From positions 496,001-560,000 of the forward strand of contig NZ_BDBD01000018.1 of NCBI RefSeq assembly GCF_001612805.1: a stretch of 64,000 bases of DNA, in the 5' to 3' direction. Origin of the DNA: Nocardia coubleae NBRC 108252 (GTDB lineage: Bacteria; Actinomycetota; Actinomycetes; Mycobacteriales; Mycobacteriaceae). Positions 1 to 8,106 of the stretch are shown one piece after another; positions within the stretch are counted from its first letter, which is position 1, and the number at the start of each line of letters is the position of its first letter. Position numbers and translations under genes: made by a program. The notes under the pieces are model-generated. The model saw only the letters and a list, made by a program, of their open reading frames with translations. It searched no databases and was not told the DNA's origin.

Positions 1-554
1 CGCTCGAGCACAAGCTCGGCATCAAGGGTTCGCCGACCGCCGAGCTGTACTTCGAGAACTGCCGCATCCCCGGCGACCGCATCATCGGCGAGCCCGGCAC
101 CGGCTTCAAGACCGCGCTGCAGACCCTCGACCACACCCGCCCGACCATCGGCGCGCAGGCCGTCGGCCTGGCCCAGGGCGCGCTCGACGCCACGATCGCC
201 TACACCAAGGACCGCAAGCAGTTCGGCAAGTCCATCGCCGACTTCCAGAACACCCAGTTCATGATCGCCGACATGGCGATGAAGATCGAGGCCGCCCGCC
301 TCATGGTCTACACCTCCGCGGCCCGCGCCGAGCGTGGCGAGAAGAACCTCGGCTTCATCTCCGCCGCCGCGAAGTGCTTCGCCTCGGACGTGGCCATGGA
401 AGTCACCACCAACGCCGTCCAGCTCTTCGGCGGCGCCGGCTACACCACCGACTTCCCGGTCGAGCGCATGATGCGCGACGCCAAGATCACCCAGATCTAC
501 GAAGGCACCAACCAGATCCAGCGCCTCGTCATGAGCCGCCAGCTCCTGCGCTGA
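1..554 (+). CDS. acyl-CoA dehydrogenase, C-terminal part (5' truncated by window edge)
   Basis: FAD-dependent acyl-CoA dehydrogenase that oxidises an acyl-CoA to the 2-enoyl-CoA and passes electrons to electron-transfer flavoprotein. The frame is open from base 3 to the stop at 552-554, so only about 183 C-terminal residues are present. Visible family marks are the middle beta-domain end (GIKGSPTAELYFENCRIPGD), the helical segment with RKQFGKSIADFQ, the Q-L-F-G-G-A-G-Y-T motif, and near the C-terminus Y-E-G-T-N-Q-I-Q-R. The Glu in YEGTNQIQR is the catalytic base position of the short/medium-chain family. A strong terminator follows directly. The exact substrate cannot be told from this fragment; fatty acid or branched-chain acyl-CoA are both possible. 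Confidence 0.93.
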   Translation, partial: LEHKLGIKGSPTAELYFENCRIPGDRIIGEPGTGFKTALQTLDHTRPTIGAQAVGLAQGALDATIAYTKDRKQFGKSIADFQNTQFMIADMAMKIEAARLMVYTSAARAERGEKNLGFISAAAKCFASDVAMEVTTNAVQLFGGAGYTTDFPVERMMRDAKITQIYEGTNQIQRLVMSRQLLR

Positions 555-570
555 TCCCTCAGCACGAACG

Positions 571-604
571 CCCCCGGCAGGATCCCTGCCGGGGGCCGTT
601 TCGT
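571..604 (+). terminator. rho-independent terminator after acyl-CoA dehydrogenase
   Basis: Perfect 11-bp stem CCCCCGGCAGG (571-581) / CCTGCCGGGGG (585-595) with a 3-nt ATC loop, followed by a T-containing tract (ccgtttcgt). It lies 17 bases past the stop codon of the plus-strand gene. Just beyond it, at 607, ends the minus-strand gene that faces it. Confidence 0.85.
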
Positions 605-606
605 AT

Positions 607-1545
607 TCATCTGCCGCCGAACAACTTTCGCCAGCCGGATCGGCGCGGCGCGACCTCGACGCTCACCCGCGCTCCTTCCGGCACGAACCGGGCCTGCTCG
701 TGAACCTGGCCCGCGATCCCGACCGCGACGACGAAGTCGAGCACTTCTACGTTGTCGGCCGTCATCGCGCCGCCTAGGACGGGCGGATGACTGAAGTCGT
801 AGACCTGATCGGCCGCCGGGGTGATGCCGCGGTCGACGAGTTCGGCGACGAGATCGGCGCGCAGCACCTGTGGGCCTTGCGACGGATCGTTGAGGGCCGT
901 CTCGCACTCCTGGAACGACGCCCACCTGCGGGTGAGCGTTCCCGAGATGATGTCCAGCAGCCACACGCCGTCCTCGTCGCCGAGAAAGACGTCGCCGAAC
1001 AGCGTGGTGAACACCGGCCGCTTCCCGTCGACCCCGATCCACGCCCATTCCTCGAGTGCCACCGCCACCTTTTCGTCCGCTGGGCGGATCAACGTGGGCG
1101 TCCGGTCGGCCGCGTTGGGGCCGTGCGCTTCGGCGACGAGGTCGAGGAAGGTCCACACGTTGCCGACCGTGTAGGTCGCGGGCTCCATCGACCCGCCGAG
1201 GAACGGATACGGCGTCGGGATGTAGACCTGGCCGTCGCCGAGCGGTCCGAGCAGGGCACGGATTTCGGCGACGTGGCCGGGCAGCATGACGTACTCCGCG
1301 AAGCCGGGGTCCCGGAGGACGGTGTCGGCGAATTCCCCCGGCCCCGAGAAGGTTCCGTAGCTCTTGGCCGCGGCCTCGAACGGATGCAGCACCGCGTACT
1401 CACCCGCCGCACTTGCCAAGAACACATGCCCGAGGTCGGAATACCCGACCACACAGTCGAACTGCGGGAACTCGGCGGCCCAGGTTGCCGCCACCGAACC
1501 CACCGCCACGGACGGGATCAGCCGGAAACACTCCGTTTTGTCCAC
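607..1545 (-). CDS. tandem DUF1851-like (Tdi1 immunity C-terminal-type) protein
   Basis: About 312 residues from a GTG at 1545; an AGAAGG ribosome site at 1553-1558 decides this start over the longer open frame reaching 1650. The protein has an internal duplication. The first half carries a block LGHVFLASAAGEYAVL and later PYPFLGGSMEPATYTVGNVW. The second half carries FGDVFLGDEDGVWLLD and HPPVLGGAMTADNVEVLDF. Both halves thus share the order V-F-L, acidic/hydrophobic strand, and a (P/V)-x-L-G-G-x-M turn. This pattern resembles the DUF1851 / T6SS immunity Tdi1 C-terminal family, found in bacteria as immunity or GAD-like proteins; the family call is from memory and moderate. It lies directly downstream of the interrupted gene at 1551-1918, whose stop overlaps its ribosome site, so the two were probably one operon. 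No cognate toxin is visible in the window. Confidence 0.55.
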   Translation of the reverse strand: MDKTECFRLIPSVAVGSVAATWAAEFPQFDCVVGYSDLGHVFLASAAGEYAVLHPFEAAAKSYGTFSGPGEFADTVLRDPGFAEYVMLPGHVAEIRALLGPLGDGQVYIPTPYPFLGGSMEPATYTVGNVWTFLDLVAEAHGPNAADRTPTLIRPADEKVAVALEEWAWIGVDGKRPVFTTLFGDVFLGDEDGVWLLDIISGTLTRRWASFQECETALNDPSQGPQVLRADLVAELVDRGITPAADQVYDFSHPPVLGGAMTADNVEVLDFVVAVGIAGQVHEQARFVPEGARVSVEVAPRRSGWRKLFGGR

Positions 1546-1550
1546 AGCGC

Positions 1551-1918
1551 TCACCTTCTGCCGAACATGCGTTGCCGGAGAGACCGTTTCGGCGCCGTGG
1601 CGTGACTGCGCGCCAGTGGGTCGTAGTCGTAGGCGGAACTGCACGCCCACGTCGCATCGGGTTTTTCGACAGGTTGTACTGCACCCCGCGAAGGCCGGTC
1701 CCAGCGTAGTGGTGCATGGAGATCAGCTCCGTGAGCAGCGGGCTCAGCGAAGACCAGTCCTCTGAGATGAACTGCGTGTCCGCCTGGCACCGGACATCGA
1801 CCCGGTTGCCGTCGAGCCCGATGTCCACTATTGCCGTGGTCGCGTGTTCGTCCACCTGGCTCGCGACGACGTGCGCGACCTCCGTCTCGATGCGGAGCTG
1901 AGCCATCCAATCGATCAT
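1551..1918 (-). pseudogene. small immunity-like protein with interrupted reading frame (indel or -1 recoding near 1661)
   Basis: Translation starts well at ATG 1918 (MIDWMAQLRIETEVAH) behind a GGAG site, and runs to ...LRGVQYNLSKNP, where the same frame turns into arginine-rich nonsense. The -1 frame continues sensibly as DATWACSSAYDYDPLARS and ends ...SLRQRMFGRR at the stop 1551-1553. The joint lies at a run of five A residues on the coding strand (1662-1666), in the codons TCG AAA AAC CCG. A -1 slip on AAA AAC gives exactly ...YNLSKNPDATW. The joined protein would be about 122 residues, with a W-x-C-x-x-x-Y-D-Y-D end like small immunity proteins. It could be a true pseudogene, a homopolymer sequencing error or recoding; I cannot tell which. 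Confidence 0.5.
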
Positions 1919-2184
1919 CGATCTCCGTCCAGAAAAATCGGGGTGACGGTTCGGCACCATCCGGTTCCTCGCCGGCCATCGAACGTTCCGAGCGGAGAGC
2001 AACCGAGGAGCATAGCTCTGGGTTCGGTGGCCTGCAATGACTCGTTCAGGAGAACCGAATGACACACGCGCCGTTTGGTAATCGGCACAGCTCGTGACGG
2101 GTAGCCCTCCGTCGCGAGTTCGGTTCACTAGCGTGATCGCCCGAGTGGCCGGGAATGCGGCCGGGTGAGTCTCGAGGTGATGTG

Positions 2185-2853
2185 GTGCGACGTGACCGGG
2201 TGGTTCGGTGGGTCGCGGTGTTGGGGGTGGGGGTGGCGTTGGCCGGGTGTGCGGCGGAGGAGGCGCCGGGGATCGTGGCGCTGAAATCGTTGCCTCGGCT
2301 GGCCGAGTATCCGGCCGGGTATTCGCTGGTGGGCAAGCCGGCGAGTATCACCGCCGCCGAGGCGGGTACGGCGTTGCCGCTCACCTTCACCGATGAGGCG
2401 TGCCGTCCGCTGATCGAGAATCCGATCGGTGCGGGGGCGCGGGAGTCGGTGGCTTCGAATACGAGCCCGGCGGTGTTCCTTGTCCAGATCGTCGAATCCG
2501 ACTCGGATGTGGCGGGTCTGACCGGCCTGGTGCAGCGGTGCGCGAACGTCGAGGCGCGCACCGGGGACCGCACCTTGAAGATGGCCGTGTCGACGGTGGA
2601 GGCGCCGAAGACGGTGGCCACGGAAGCCGTCGTCATCCGGACGAACGGGAATCAGGAGACGCGTATCGAGGGCGCGCCCCCGGTGCAGACCCCCGTCGCG
2701 CAGCAGCGCGTTGTCGCCAGGGTCGGGAAGTACGTGGTGTCCGCGCTGGTGATGCTGTCCTCGATGCCGGAGCAGAGCCAGACCGCCGAGCTCGAGGTGC
2801 TGCGGCGGGTCTACGAGATCGCCGTGGACCAACTGGCCCGCGAGACCGCGTGA
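2185..2853 (+). CDS. lipoprotein with mycobacterial sensor-type extracellular domain
   Basis: Secreted lipoprotein of about 222 residues. The GTG at 2185 is preferred because GAGGTGAT at 2174-2181 is an excellent ribosome site at the right distance; an ATG at 2155 in the same frame would add ten polar residues with poor initiation signals. The N-terminus is a classic lipoprotein signal: charged RRDRVVR, a hydrophobic stretch, then lipobox V-A-L-A-G-C. The mature part (EEAPGIVALKSLPRLAEYP..., later LVQRCANVEARTGDRT) looks like the sensor/PknH-like extracellular domains of mycobacterial Lpp/Lpr lipoproteins, but I do not recognise a specific member. It stands alone, convergent with the GNAT gene. 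Confidence 0.8.
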   Translation: MRRDRVVRWVAVLGVGVALAGCAAEEAPGIVALKSLPRLAEYPAGYSLVGKPASITAAEAGTALPLTFTDEACRPLIENPIGAGARESVASNTSPAVFLVQIVESDSDVAGLTGLVQRCANVEARTGDRTLKMAVSTVEAPKTVATEAVVIRTNGNQETRIEGAPPVQTPVAQQRVVARVGKYVVSALVMLSSMPEQSQTAELEVLRRVYEIAVDQLARETA

Positions 2854-2857
2854 GGGC

Positions 2858-3142
2858 TCAGGGGACCAGTTCGGCGTATTCGGGGTGCTCGGCGATGTAC
2901 TTCTCGACGTACCAGCAGGTGGGCACGACCTGGTAGCCGTTGGCCCGGGAGTCGTCGAGGCCGTATTTGACCACGTCGGCGGCGACCCCGCGGCCCCGGA
3001 ACTCCGGGAAGGTCATGGTGTGGTGGAAGTCGCGGACCTTGGTGTCCTCGCGTTCGGCGTAGTCGGCGTATCCCGCGAGGACATCGTCGAGGTAGATCTC
3101 GTAGCGGGTATCGGCGACGTTGTGCTCGAGCCTGGTGGTCAT
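2858..3142 (-). CDS. small GNAT-family N-acetyltransferase (YjdJ type)
   Basis: 94 residues from ATG 3142 (MTTRLEHNVADTRYEIYLDD). It has the short single-domain acetyltransferase pattern: strands YEIYLDDVLAGYADY, then F-H-H-T-M-T-F-P-E-F-R-G-R-G-V-A, where R-G-R-G-V-A is the acetyl-CoA pyrophosphate loop, then C-W-Y-V near the end. This is the usual length for the YjdJ-like, COG2388 group, whose substrate is generally unknown. It is 35 bases downstream of the FAD oxidase on the same strand and may be co-transcribed. A longer upstream frame exists but overlaps the oxidase and lacks a family match. Confidence 0.85.
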   Translation of the reverse strand: MTTRLEHNVADTRYEIYLDDVLAGYADYAEREDTKVRDFHHTMTFPEFRGRGVAADVVKYGLDDSRANGYQVVPTCWYVEKYIAEHPEYAELVP

Positions 3143-3177
3143 ACCGGATGCTAACCCGTCGCGGTCGGCGGATGTTC

Positions 3178-4557
3178 CTACAGGACCGCGCCGGGGTTGA
3201 GGATGCCCGCCGGGTCGAGCGCGTCCTTGATGCGGCGGGTCAGGGCCATCACCTCGGGGCCGACCTGGTTGGGCAGCCACGCCTTCTTGAGCCTGCCCAC
3301 GCCGTGCTCACCGGTGATGGTGCCGCCGAGGGTGATCGCCAGGTCCATGATCTCGCCGAAGGCGCGGTGGGCGCGGGCGGTGTTGTCGGGGTCGGTGGGG
3401 TCGTGCACGATCAGCGGGTGGGTGTTGCCGTCGCCCGCGTGGGCGATGACGGAGACCAGCACGTCGTTGCGTTCCCCGATGGCGGCCACGCCGGTGATGA
3501 GCTCACCGAGCCGCGGTAACGGCACACCGACATCCTCGAGCAGCAGCGACCCGATCCGTTCCACCGCCGGAATCGCGAACCGGCGCGCGGCGGTGAAGGC
3601 TTCGCCTTCCTCGGGATCGGCGGTGTGGAAAACCTCTGTCGCCCCGGCCTTTTCGCAGAGCGCCAGCATCGTCTGCGCTTCGTGCGTCGCGTACTCGCCC
3701 GGTGCGTCCGACCGGGCGACGAGCAGTGCGGCGGCGGTGCGATCCAACCCCATCCGCATCTCGTCCTCGACGGCGTTGATCGCGACGGTGTCCATGAACT
3801 CGAGCATCGCGGGCCGCAGCGCCGAGGTGATCGCGAGGATCGCGTCGGTGGCGGCGGTGAGTGTGGCGAATCCGGCGACCACGGTGGCCTGCGGTGGTTG
3901 GGCGGGCAGCAGGCGCAAGGTGAGTTCCGTGATGACCCCGAGAGTGCCCTCACTGCCGACGAACAGCTTGGTCAGCGACAACCCCGCCGAGTCCTTCAGC
4001 CGAGGCCCACCGAGCCGAACCACGGTTCCGTCGGCGAGCACCACCTCCATGCCGAGCACGTAATCGGTGGTCACACCGTATTTCACGCAGCACAGCCCAC
4101 CCGCGTTGGTTGCCGCGTTCCCACCGATCGAGCACATCTCGAACGACGACGGGTCCGGCGGATACCACAACCCTTCCGCCGCGACGGCCCGCTTCACCTC
4201 CGCATTGAGCAGCCCCGGCTGCACCACCGCTGTGCGCGTCACGGGATCGACGCTGATCTCGCGCATCAATTCGGTGGACAGCACGATCCCGCCGTCGACC
4301 GCCGTCGCGCCACCCGAGAGCCCCGACCCCGCCCCGCGCGGCACCACCGGCACCCCGCGCGCCTGCGCCCAGCGCAGCGTGGCCGCCACATCGGCGGTAC
4401 TGCGCGCCCGCACGACCGCGACCGGCGTTCCCGCCTCGGGATCACGAGCCCAGTCCTGCCGATACCCCTCCATCACATCGGCATCGACTACAACAGCCCC
4501 CTCGGAAACCTCCGAAACCAGCGAATCCAGATCCACCCGGCGATCGTCCATTCCCAA
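3178..4557 (-). CDS. FAD-binding oxidoreductase, GlcD/D-lactate dehydrogenase type
   Basis: 459-residue flavoprotein that probably oxidises a 2-hydroxyacid such as D-lactate or glycolate to the 2-oxoacid. Residues about 40-215 are a PCMH-type FAD-binding domain, with V-P-R-G-A-G-S-G-L-S-G-G, Y-P-P-D-P-S-S, S-I-G-G-N-A-A-T-N-A-G-G and F-V-G-S-E-G-T-L-G-V-I. The rest is the FAD-linked oxidase C-terminal domain, with the metal/substrate histidines in I-A-H-A-G-D-G-N-T-H-P and the ending G-E-H-G-V-G-R-L-K. The length suits GlcD-like cytosolic or membrane-associated enzymes. No GlcE/GlcF partners lie next to it, so it probably acts as a single-subunit enzyme. An inverted repeat of a dispersed family starts 32 bases upstream of its start codon. 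Confidence 0.9.
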   Translation of the reverse strand: MGMDDRRVDLDSLVSEVSEGAVVVDADVMEGYRQDWARDPEAGTPVAVVRARSTADVAATLRWAQARGVPVVPRGAGSGLSGGATAVDGGIVLSTELMREISVDPVTRTAVVQPGLLNAEVKRAVAAEGLWYPPDPSSFEMCSIGGNAATNAGGLCCVKYGVTTDYVLGMEVVLADGTVVRLGGPRLKDSAGLSLTKLFVGSEGTLGVITELTLRLLPAQPPQATVVAGFATLTAATDAILAITSALRPAMLEFMDTVAINAVEDEMRMGLDRTAAALLVARSDAPGEYATHEAQTMLALCEKAGATEVFHTADPEEGEAFTAARRFAIPAVERIGSLLLEDVGVPLPRLGELITGVAAIGERNDVLVSVIAHAGDGNTHPLIVHDPTDPDNTARAHRAFGEIMDLAITLGGTITGEHGVGRLKKAWLPNQVGPEVMALTRRIKDALDPAGILNPGAVL

Positions 4558-4588
4558 CGCTAACCCGACCAGGCCCTCTCGAGTATGC

Positions 4589-4649
4589 GATCACCACGCT
4601 CTGGTGGCGGCATCGTTGGAGAGCCGAACCGTGGTGATCAACCGTCCAG
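4589..4649. repeat. dispersed inverted repeat, copy 1
   Basis: GATCACCACG (4589-4598) pairs perfectly with CGTGGTGATC (4630-4639); CTCTGGTGGCG follows the left arm and GTCCAG lies at 4644-4649. The same unit occurs at 37855-37925 and 48833-48903 in the same orientation. This copy has a less conserved inner right arm than copy 2. It sits between the divergent oxidase and the small gene at 4850. Confidence 0.85.
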
Positions 4650-4849
4650 ATGTGATGTGCGCCCGAACAGGGCCGCGCGGGCATGATTGTGATTCGGCGC
4701 GGCTGGTTGGTGTATACGGCGTCCGAGTGGTCACAATGCAGGGGAGGGTGTGATTTTGTCGGGGCGCCCGGCGTGTTTTCTTGTTCCGTTGCCTGCGCAT
4801 CGCGTACGCGATGTCGTTGTGCCGCACCGTTTTTCGCAGGGAGGATCGG

Positions 4850-5146
4850 ATGATGAGGGAACCTCGGGACCGGGCCGAGCTGGTCGGCGCGCTGCTGGGC
4901 GCCGATATCGAGGCCGACGCGATGCGTCGCGTGTACGCGGGCGACCACGACGACTGGATGACGGCCCTCGAGTCGACGGGTCTTTTCGATCTGCGTGCGC
5001 TCGCCGAGATCGCGAGCTCGTGGGCCGCCGACCCGCGCGTACTGCGCGACGCGCTGCTGGCCGAGGCCGACGAATTCACCCGCCGCCGTTGCCTCGCCGA
5101 GTGGGCGGCGCTCGAGCGCGGTCCGGTCGTGGCCGTCGGCCGCTAG
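4850..5146 (+). CDS. small conserved-looking protein of unknown function
   Basis: 98 residues, starting MMREPRDRAELVGALLG. A GGGAGG ribosome site at 4839-4844 supports the ATG at 4850 (or the adjacent ATG at 4853) over the upstream frame to 4781. The protein is all-alpha in appearance, acidic, Ala/Leu-rich, with no signal peptide, membrane segment or cysteine motif. I do not recognise a family. It is followed closely on the same strand by the GtrA-type gene, with which it may be transcribed. Confidence 0.65.
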   Translation: MMREPRDRAELVGALLGADIEADAMRRVYAGDHDDWMTALESTGLFDLRALAEIASSWAADPRVLRDALLAEADEFTRRRCLAEWAALERGPVVAVGR

Positions 5147-5182
5147 CGCTCGGGGCGTTTGCCCGTTGCTCACCTCGATGTC

Positions 5183-5719
5183 ATGTGCCGCTGGCAGGCT
5201 GACCGGGTGGAGCAGCAGGCGAGTGTCACCGATTCGGCCGCCGACCGGTTCACCCGCTGGTGCGAGGGCGTTGTCGCCCGGTTGCCGTGGGGACTCGACC
5301 GGTACGTGCCCGCCACTTTCCTCGGCTTCGCCCTCATCAACAGCTTCACCTTCGGCGTCGATCTGCTGCTGCTCACCCTGCTGCACGACGGATTCGATCT
5401 GCCGGTGTGGTTGTCCATCACCTGCGCCTATATCGTCGCGTTCGGCCTGAGTTTCCTGCTGAATCGGACCTTCAACTTCCACTCGCACGCCCCGATGGGC
5501 AAGCAGGCGGCGGTGTATGTGGTTGTGGTGGTGGTGAACTACCTGGCGTTCATCCTCGGCGTCGGCTCGGGTCTCACCGCGCTCGGCGTGCAATACCACG
5601 TGGCGCGGTTGCTGGCCGGTGGATGCGAGGCCGTGTACATGTACTGCGCGATGCGCTGGATCGTATTCCGCAAACGGACACCGGCACCCGACCTGGCCGC
5701 GGCCGACACCGCACGCTGA
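5183..5719 (+). CDS. GtrA-like four-helix membrane protein
   Basis: About 178 residues from ATG 5183; a GTG at 5207 is an alternative, and neither has a strong ribosome site. Four hydrophobic segments are evident: FLGFALINSFTFGVDLLLLTLL, ITCAYIVAFGLSFLLN, AVYVVVVVVNYLAFIL and the C-terminal VARLLAGGCEAVYMYC. The motif L-N-R-T-F-N-F after helix two and R-W-I-V-F near the C-terminus are typical of the GtrA/DPMS family. That family helps move polyprenyl-linked sugars across the membrane or anchors glycosyltransferases for cell-envelope polysaccharide. No glycosyltransferase lies beside it. It converges tightly on the peptidase gene at 5725. Confidence 0.85.
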   Translation: MCRWQADRVEQQASVTDSAADRFTRWCEGVVARLPWGLDRYVPATFLGFALINSFTFGVDLLLLTLLHDGFDLPVWLSITCAYIVAFGLSFLLNRTFNFHSHAPMGKQAAVYVVVVVVNYLAFILGVGSGLTALGVQYHVARLLAGGCEAVYMYCAMRWIVFRKRTPAPDLAAADTAR

Positions 5720-5724
5720 GACCC

Positions 5725-6372
5725 TCAGCGTGACCCGCGCAGCACCTCGGTGTCCTCGCCGTCGACCACGACGACATCGTCATCGGTGAGCGCCCAGTGC
5801 GGAACGCCTTCTTCCTGGTAGCGCGCAAGCATTTTCGCCGATTCTCCGTCCGGATCGGTGGCCGAGTCCAGGTGCACGACCAGCTGCCGATCCAGCAGTC
5901 CGAGCCCGTCCCATCGCGGCGCGGCCCCGGTGGTGGGCAACACCTCGCCCGGGTCGTCCATCGTCTCCAGCCCGTGCAGATCGGGCGTGAGCAGGCAGGC
6001 GCCCGCGCTGTACCCCGCGTAGGTCAACGCGTCCTCGCGCAGCAGTGCGGGAAGCACCGAATCGGCTCCGCTGCGGGCGAATTGGGCACGCAAGACGAAG
6101 GTGTTGCCGCCACGCACCCACACCATCGAGTATCCGCGCAGTCGACGTTCCAGCTGCGCGGGCTGCCCGACGTACTCGCGCAGATCCAGCACCTCGGGCG
6201 AATAGCCCTGCCTGCGTAGGGGTTCCATGTCGCTGGCGACCGCCGACGCCCATGCGGCGGGCCAGGCATCACACGCGTTCGGAATCACCGCGACCTTGCC
6301 CTTGTCGCCCGCCAGCGCGGCGAGCCGCTCGGCGAAACCGCCGAATCGGTAGGACGCCAGGAACAACCGCAT
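5725..6372 (-). CDS. peptidase E-like (family S51) serine peptidase
   Basis: 215 residues from ATG 6372. The class-I glutaminase-like fold of S51 is visible: a nucleophile elbow in Y-A-G-Y-S-A-G-A-C (Ser of G-x-S-A-G), an upstream W-V-R-G-G-N-T-F-V-L strand, and a later H-L-D-S for the catalytic His region. Characterised relatives cleave N-terminal Asp-X dipeptides or act on cyanophycin. Its start overlaps the stop of the upstream MDMPI gene by one base (TGATG), so it is translationally coupled as the last gene of a three-gene operon. Confidence 0.82.
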   Translation of the reverse strand: MRLFLASYRFGGFAERLAALAGDKGKVAVIPNACDAWPAAWASAVASDMEPLRRQGYSPEVLDLREYVGQPAQLERRLRGYSMVWVRGGNTFVLRAQFARSGADSVLPALLREDALTYAGYSAGACLLTPDLHGLETMDDPGEVLPTTGAAPRWDGLGLLDRQLVVHLDSATDPDGESAKMLARYQEEGVPHWALTDDDVVVVDGEDTEVLRGSR

Positions 6373-7214
6373 CAGATGGTGAAGGCCAGGTTCTGGACCA
6401 GCCGATCGCCGAGGGCGGCATCGCCTTCGACGACCACCTTCCCCGGGTGCGTCGCCGCGGACTGCCTGCCACCACGCAGACGCGCGAAAAGCCCCGAGTC
6501 CAAACGGATCACGGTTGTCGGCTCCCCGTCGGCTTCGTCGAGCACCGAACCGCGCCCGCCCTCCACCGCGAGGTGCACCTGCCGGGTGACCGGGCCGGTG
6601 AGGTCGAGTGTGATCCGTGAACCATCCGGTGCCTTGGCGCCCTTCACCACCGCGCGCCCGAGCCCGAGCGTGAGTTCGGTGAACGCCGCCTCCGCGCGCG
6701 CACCGCCCTCGTCGACACTGCGCCCGATCCCGTCGGCGAGGTCGAGCTCGTGCATCCAGCAGTCGAACAGGCGCACCCGCATGAACCGGCCATAGGCCAC
6801 CTGCCCGACCGGCGACACCGTCGGCGCCTCCCACTCCTCGTCGGTCATGGCGGCGAGGGCGGCCCGGCGCAGCTCGGTGACCTCGTCGAACAGCGCGAGC
6901 AGGCGTTTGCCCGACAGCGGCCGCAACCGGTCGACCCAGATCTCGTTGAGCACGGCGACCTCGTTGCGCACATGCGGCAGCGTGCGCACATCGGTCTTGG
7001 GGCGCAACGGGTCATGGGCGGGCGGGGTGCGCCCGAGCAGCCACGATTCGGTACCGATCACATGCGCGACCACATCGAACAGCGTCCAGCCGGGCAGGGG
7101 TGACGGTCGGCGCCAGGCCTTTTCGTCGAGGTCGGCGACCAAGGTGGCGATGGTCTCCCACTGCTGGGCGAGCAGATCGGTGAGCAGTTCACGCGGCGGT
7201 GTCGGTTCGGTCAT
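6372..7214 (-). CDS. maleylpyruvate isomerase/DinB-family mycothiol-dependent-type protein
   Basis: 280 residues. The N-terminal domain (about 10-160) is a DinB/MDMPI four-helix bundle with L-P-G-W-T-L-F-D-V-V-A-H-V-I-G and C-W-M-H-E-L-D-L-A-D-G, which supply the three histidines that normally bind a divalent metal. The remaining 110 residues form the alpha/beta MDMPI C-terminal domain. The family uses or resembles mycothiol-dependent isomerases and thiol transferases of actinobacteria (TIGR03083 group). The real substrate is unknown. It starts inside the last codons of the HIT gene (ATGA overlap) and ends overlapping peptidase E, so the three are one operon. Confidence 0.85.
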   Translation of the reverse strand: MTEPTPPRELLTDLLAQQWETIATLVADLDEKAWRRPSPLPGWTLFDVVAHVIGTESWLLGRTPPAHDPLRPKTDVRTLPHVRNEVAVLNEIWVDRLRPLSGKRLLALFDEVTELRRAALAAMTDEEWEAPTVSPVGQVAYGRFMRVRLFDCWMHELDLADGIGRSVDEGGARAEAAFTELTLGLGRAVVKGAKAPDGSRITLDLTGPVTRQVHLAVEGGRGSVLDEADGEPTTVIRLDSGLFARLRGGRQSAATHPGKVVVEGDAALGDRLVQNLAFTI

Positions 7215-7708
7215 CCCTGTACTCCTTCTGCTTCGCTCGACGGGCCCGGCCGATCAGGTTGTCGCCCCGGCGTATTCGCCTCGGCGTCGAGCGCGTCGAT
7301 GCCCGCGCGGATCGCCGCCGCCGTCGAGGTGGGTTCGTGCGGACGTCGCAGCAGGAACCCCTTGGCGAAACCGAGTTTGTCACCGTGCTTGCGCGGCACC
7401 ACGTGCAGGTGCACATGGCCGACGGTCTGGAAGGCCGCGGTGCCGTCGTTGATCGCGAGATTGGCACCGTCGCTGGCCAGCCCGCTGCGGCGCAGGGCGC
7501 GGGCCAGGCGATGACCCACGCGGAAGACCTGTGCGCCGAGATCGGGATCGAGGTCGTCGAGTTCGGTGGCGTGGGTCTTGGGAACCACAAGGGTGTGGCC
7601 TCGCGTGATGGGCCGGATGTCGAGGAACGCGCAGACGGCGTCGTCCTCGTAGACCTTGGTCGCCGGCGCGGCACCGGCCACGATCCGACAGAAGACGCAG
7701 TCGTTCAC
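7211..7708 (-). CDS. HIT-family nucleotide hydrolase/transferase
   Basis: 165 residues from GTG 7708 (start V-N-D-C-V-F-C-R-I), preceded by an AGGG site. C-x-x-C with V-F-C-R-I-V-A-G, D-I-R-P-I-T-R-G-H-T-L-V-V-P-K and the histidine triad H-V-H-L-H-V-V-P-R identify a HIT protein, probably a dinucleoside polyphosphate or AMP-lysine hydrolase. The middle His of HVHLH is the nucleophile. The C-terminal 40 residues are Pro/Ala-rich and variable. It is the first gene of the HIT, MDMPI, peptidase E operon. Confidence 0.92.
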   Translation of the reverse strand: MNDCVFCRIVAGAAPATKVYEDDAVCAFLDIRPITRGHTLVVPKTHATELDDLDPDLGAQVFRVGHRLARALRRSGLASDGANLAINDGTAAFQTVGHVHLHVVPRKHGDKLGFAKGFLLRRPHEPTSTAAAIRAGIDALDAEANTPGRQPDRPGPSSEAEGVQG

Positions 7709-8106
7709 ACCGTGAACCCTACGGCGTGGCCCTCGGGACGCAACAGTCCTTGCATGACACACGTCACGTCCCGCTCGGTGGTCGGCCGTCCTACCCGCAC
7801 TCTCACGTCCAGGTAAGTATCGGACCTGCTTGTGCGTTCTTGTCCTCGCCTACCTGCGGCTACGAATGTGTAGTCAGGCGCCACCCGGCGCCCGGCGGGC
7901 CGAGGAAGTGGCTGTCGCTGCGGAAACAGGTCCGCTCTGTCCGTTTTGTGGTCAAGAGTCCAGTTCTCCGCTGTGACGGGCATCTCCGCTAGGCTCACCG
8001 CGAGCCGAGTACAGTTGCGAGGATTTCAGTTGAACTTACTGACCGGTAACGTCGGCTGAACCGTTGTTCCCAGGCTCGAAGCCAGCACGAAAAGGAAGTC
8101 TGACTA
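7709..8106. other. 398-base divergent intergenic region between HIT and pntAA
   Basis: No convincing gene: the longest frame here (7726-7992) has no family pattern and no ribosome site. The region must hold the promoters of the HIT operon and of pntAA. Near pntAA there is a small inverted repeat TTAC-N6-GTAA (ttactgaccggtaa, around 8036-8049) and the pntAA ribosome site AAGGAAG at 8092-8098. I see no riboswitch-like or terminator structure. Confidence 0.5.

Noticed and set aside
2046..2832. Overlapping minus-strand frames across the lipoprotein gene
   Set aside because: They are shadows of the lipoprotein coding frame, which has a clear signal peptide and ribosome site.
7726..7992. 88-residue open frame between HIT and pntAA
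   Set aside because: No ribosome site, basic random-looking composition, no family likeness; kept as intergenic.
7990..8106. Possible riboswitch or attenuator ahead of pntAA
   Set aside because: Only one short TTAC/GTAA inverted repeat is present, with no extended conserved fold or terminator.
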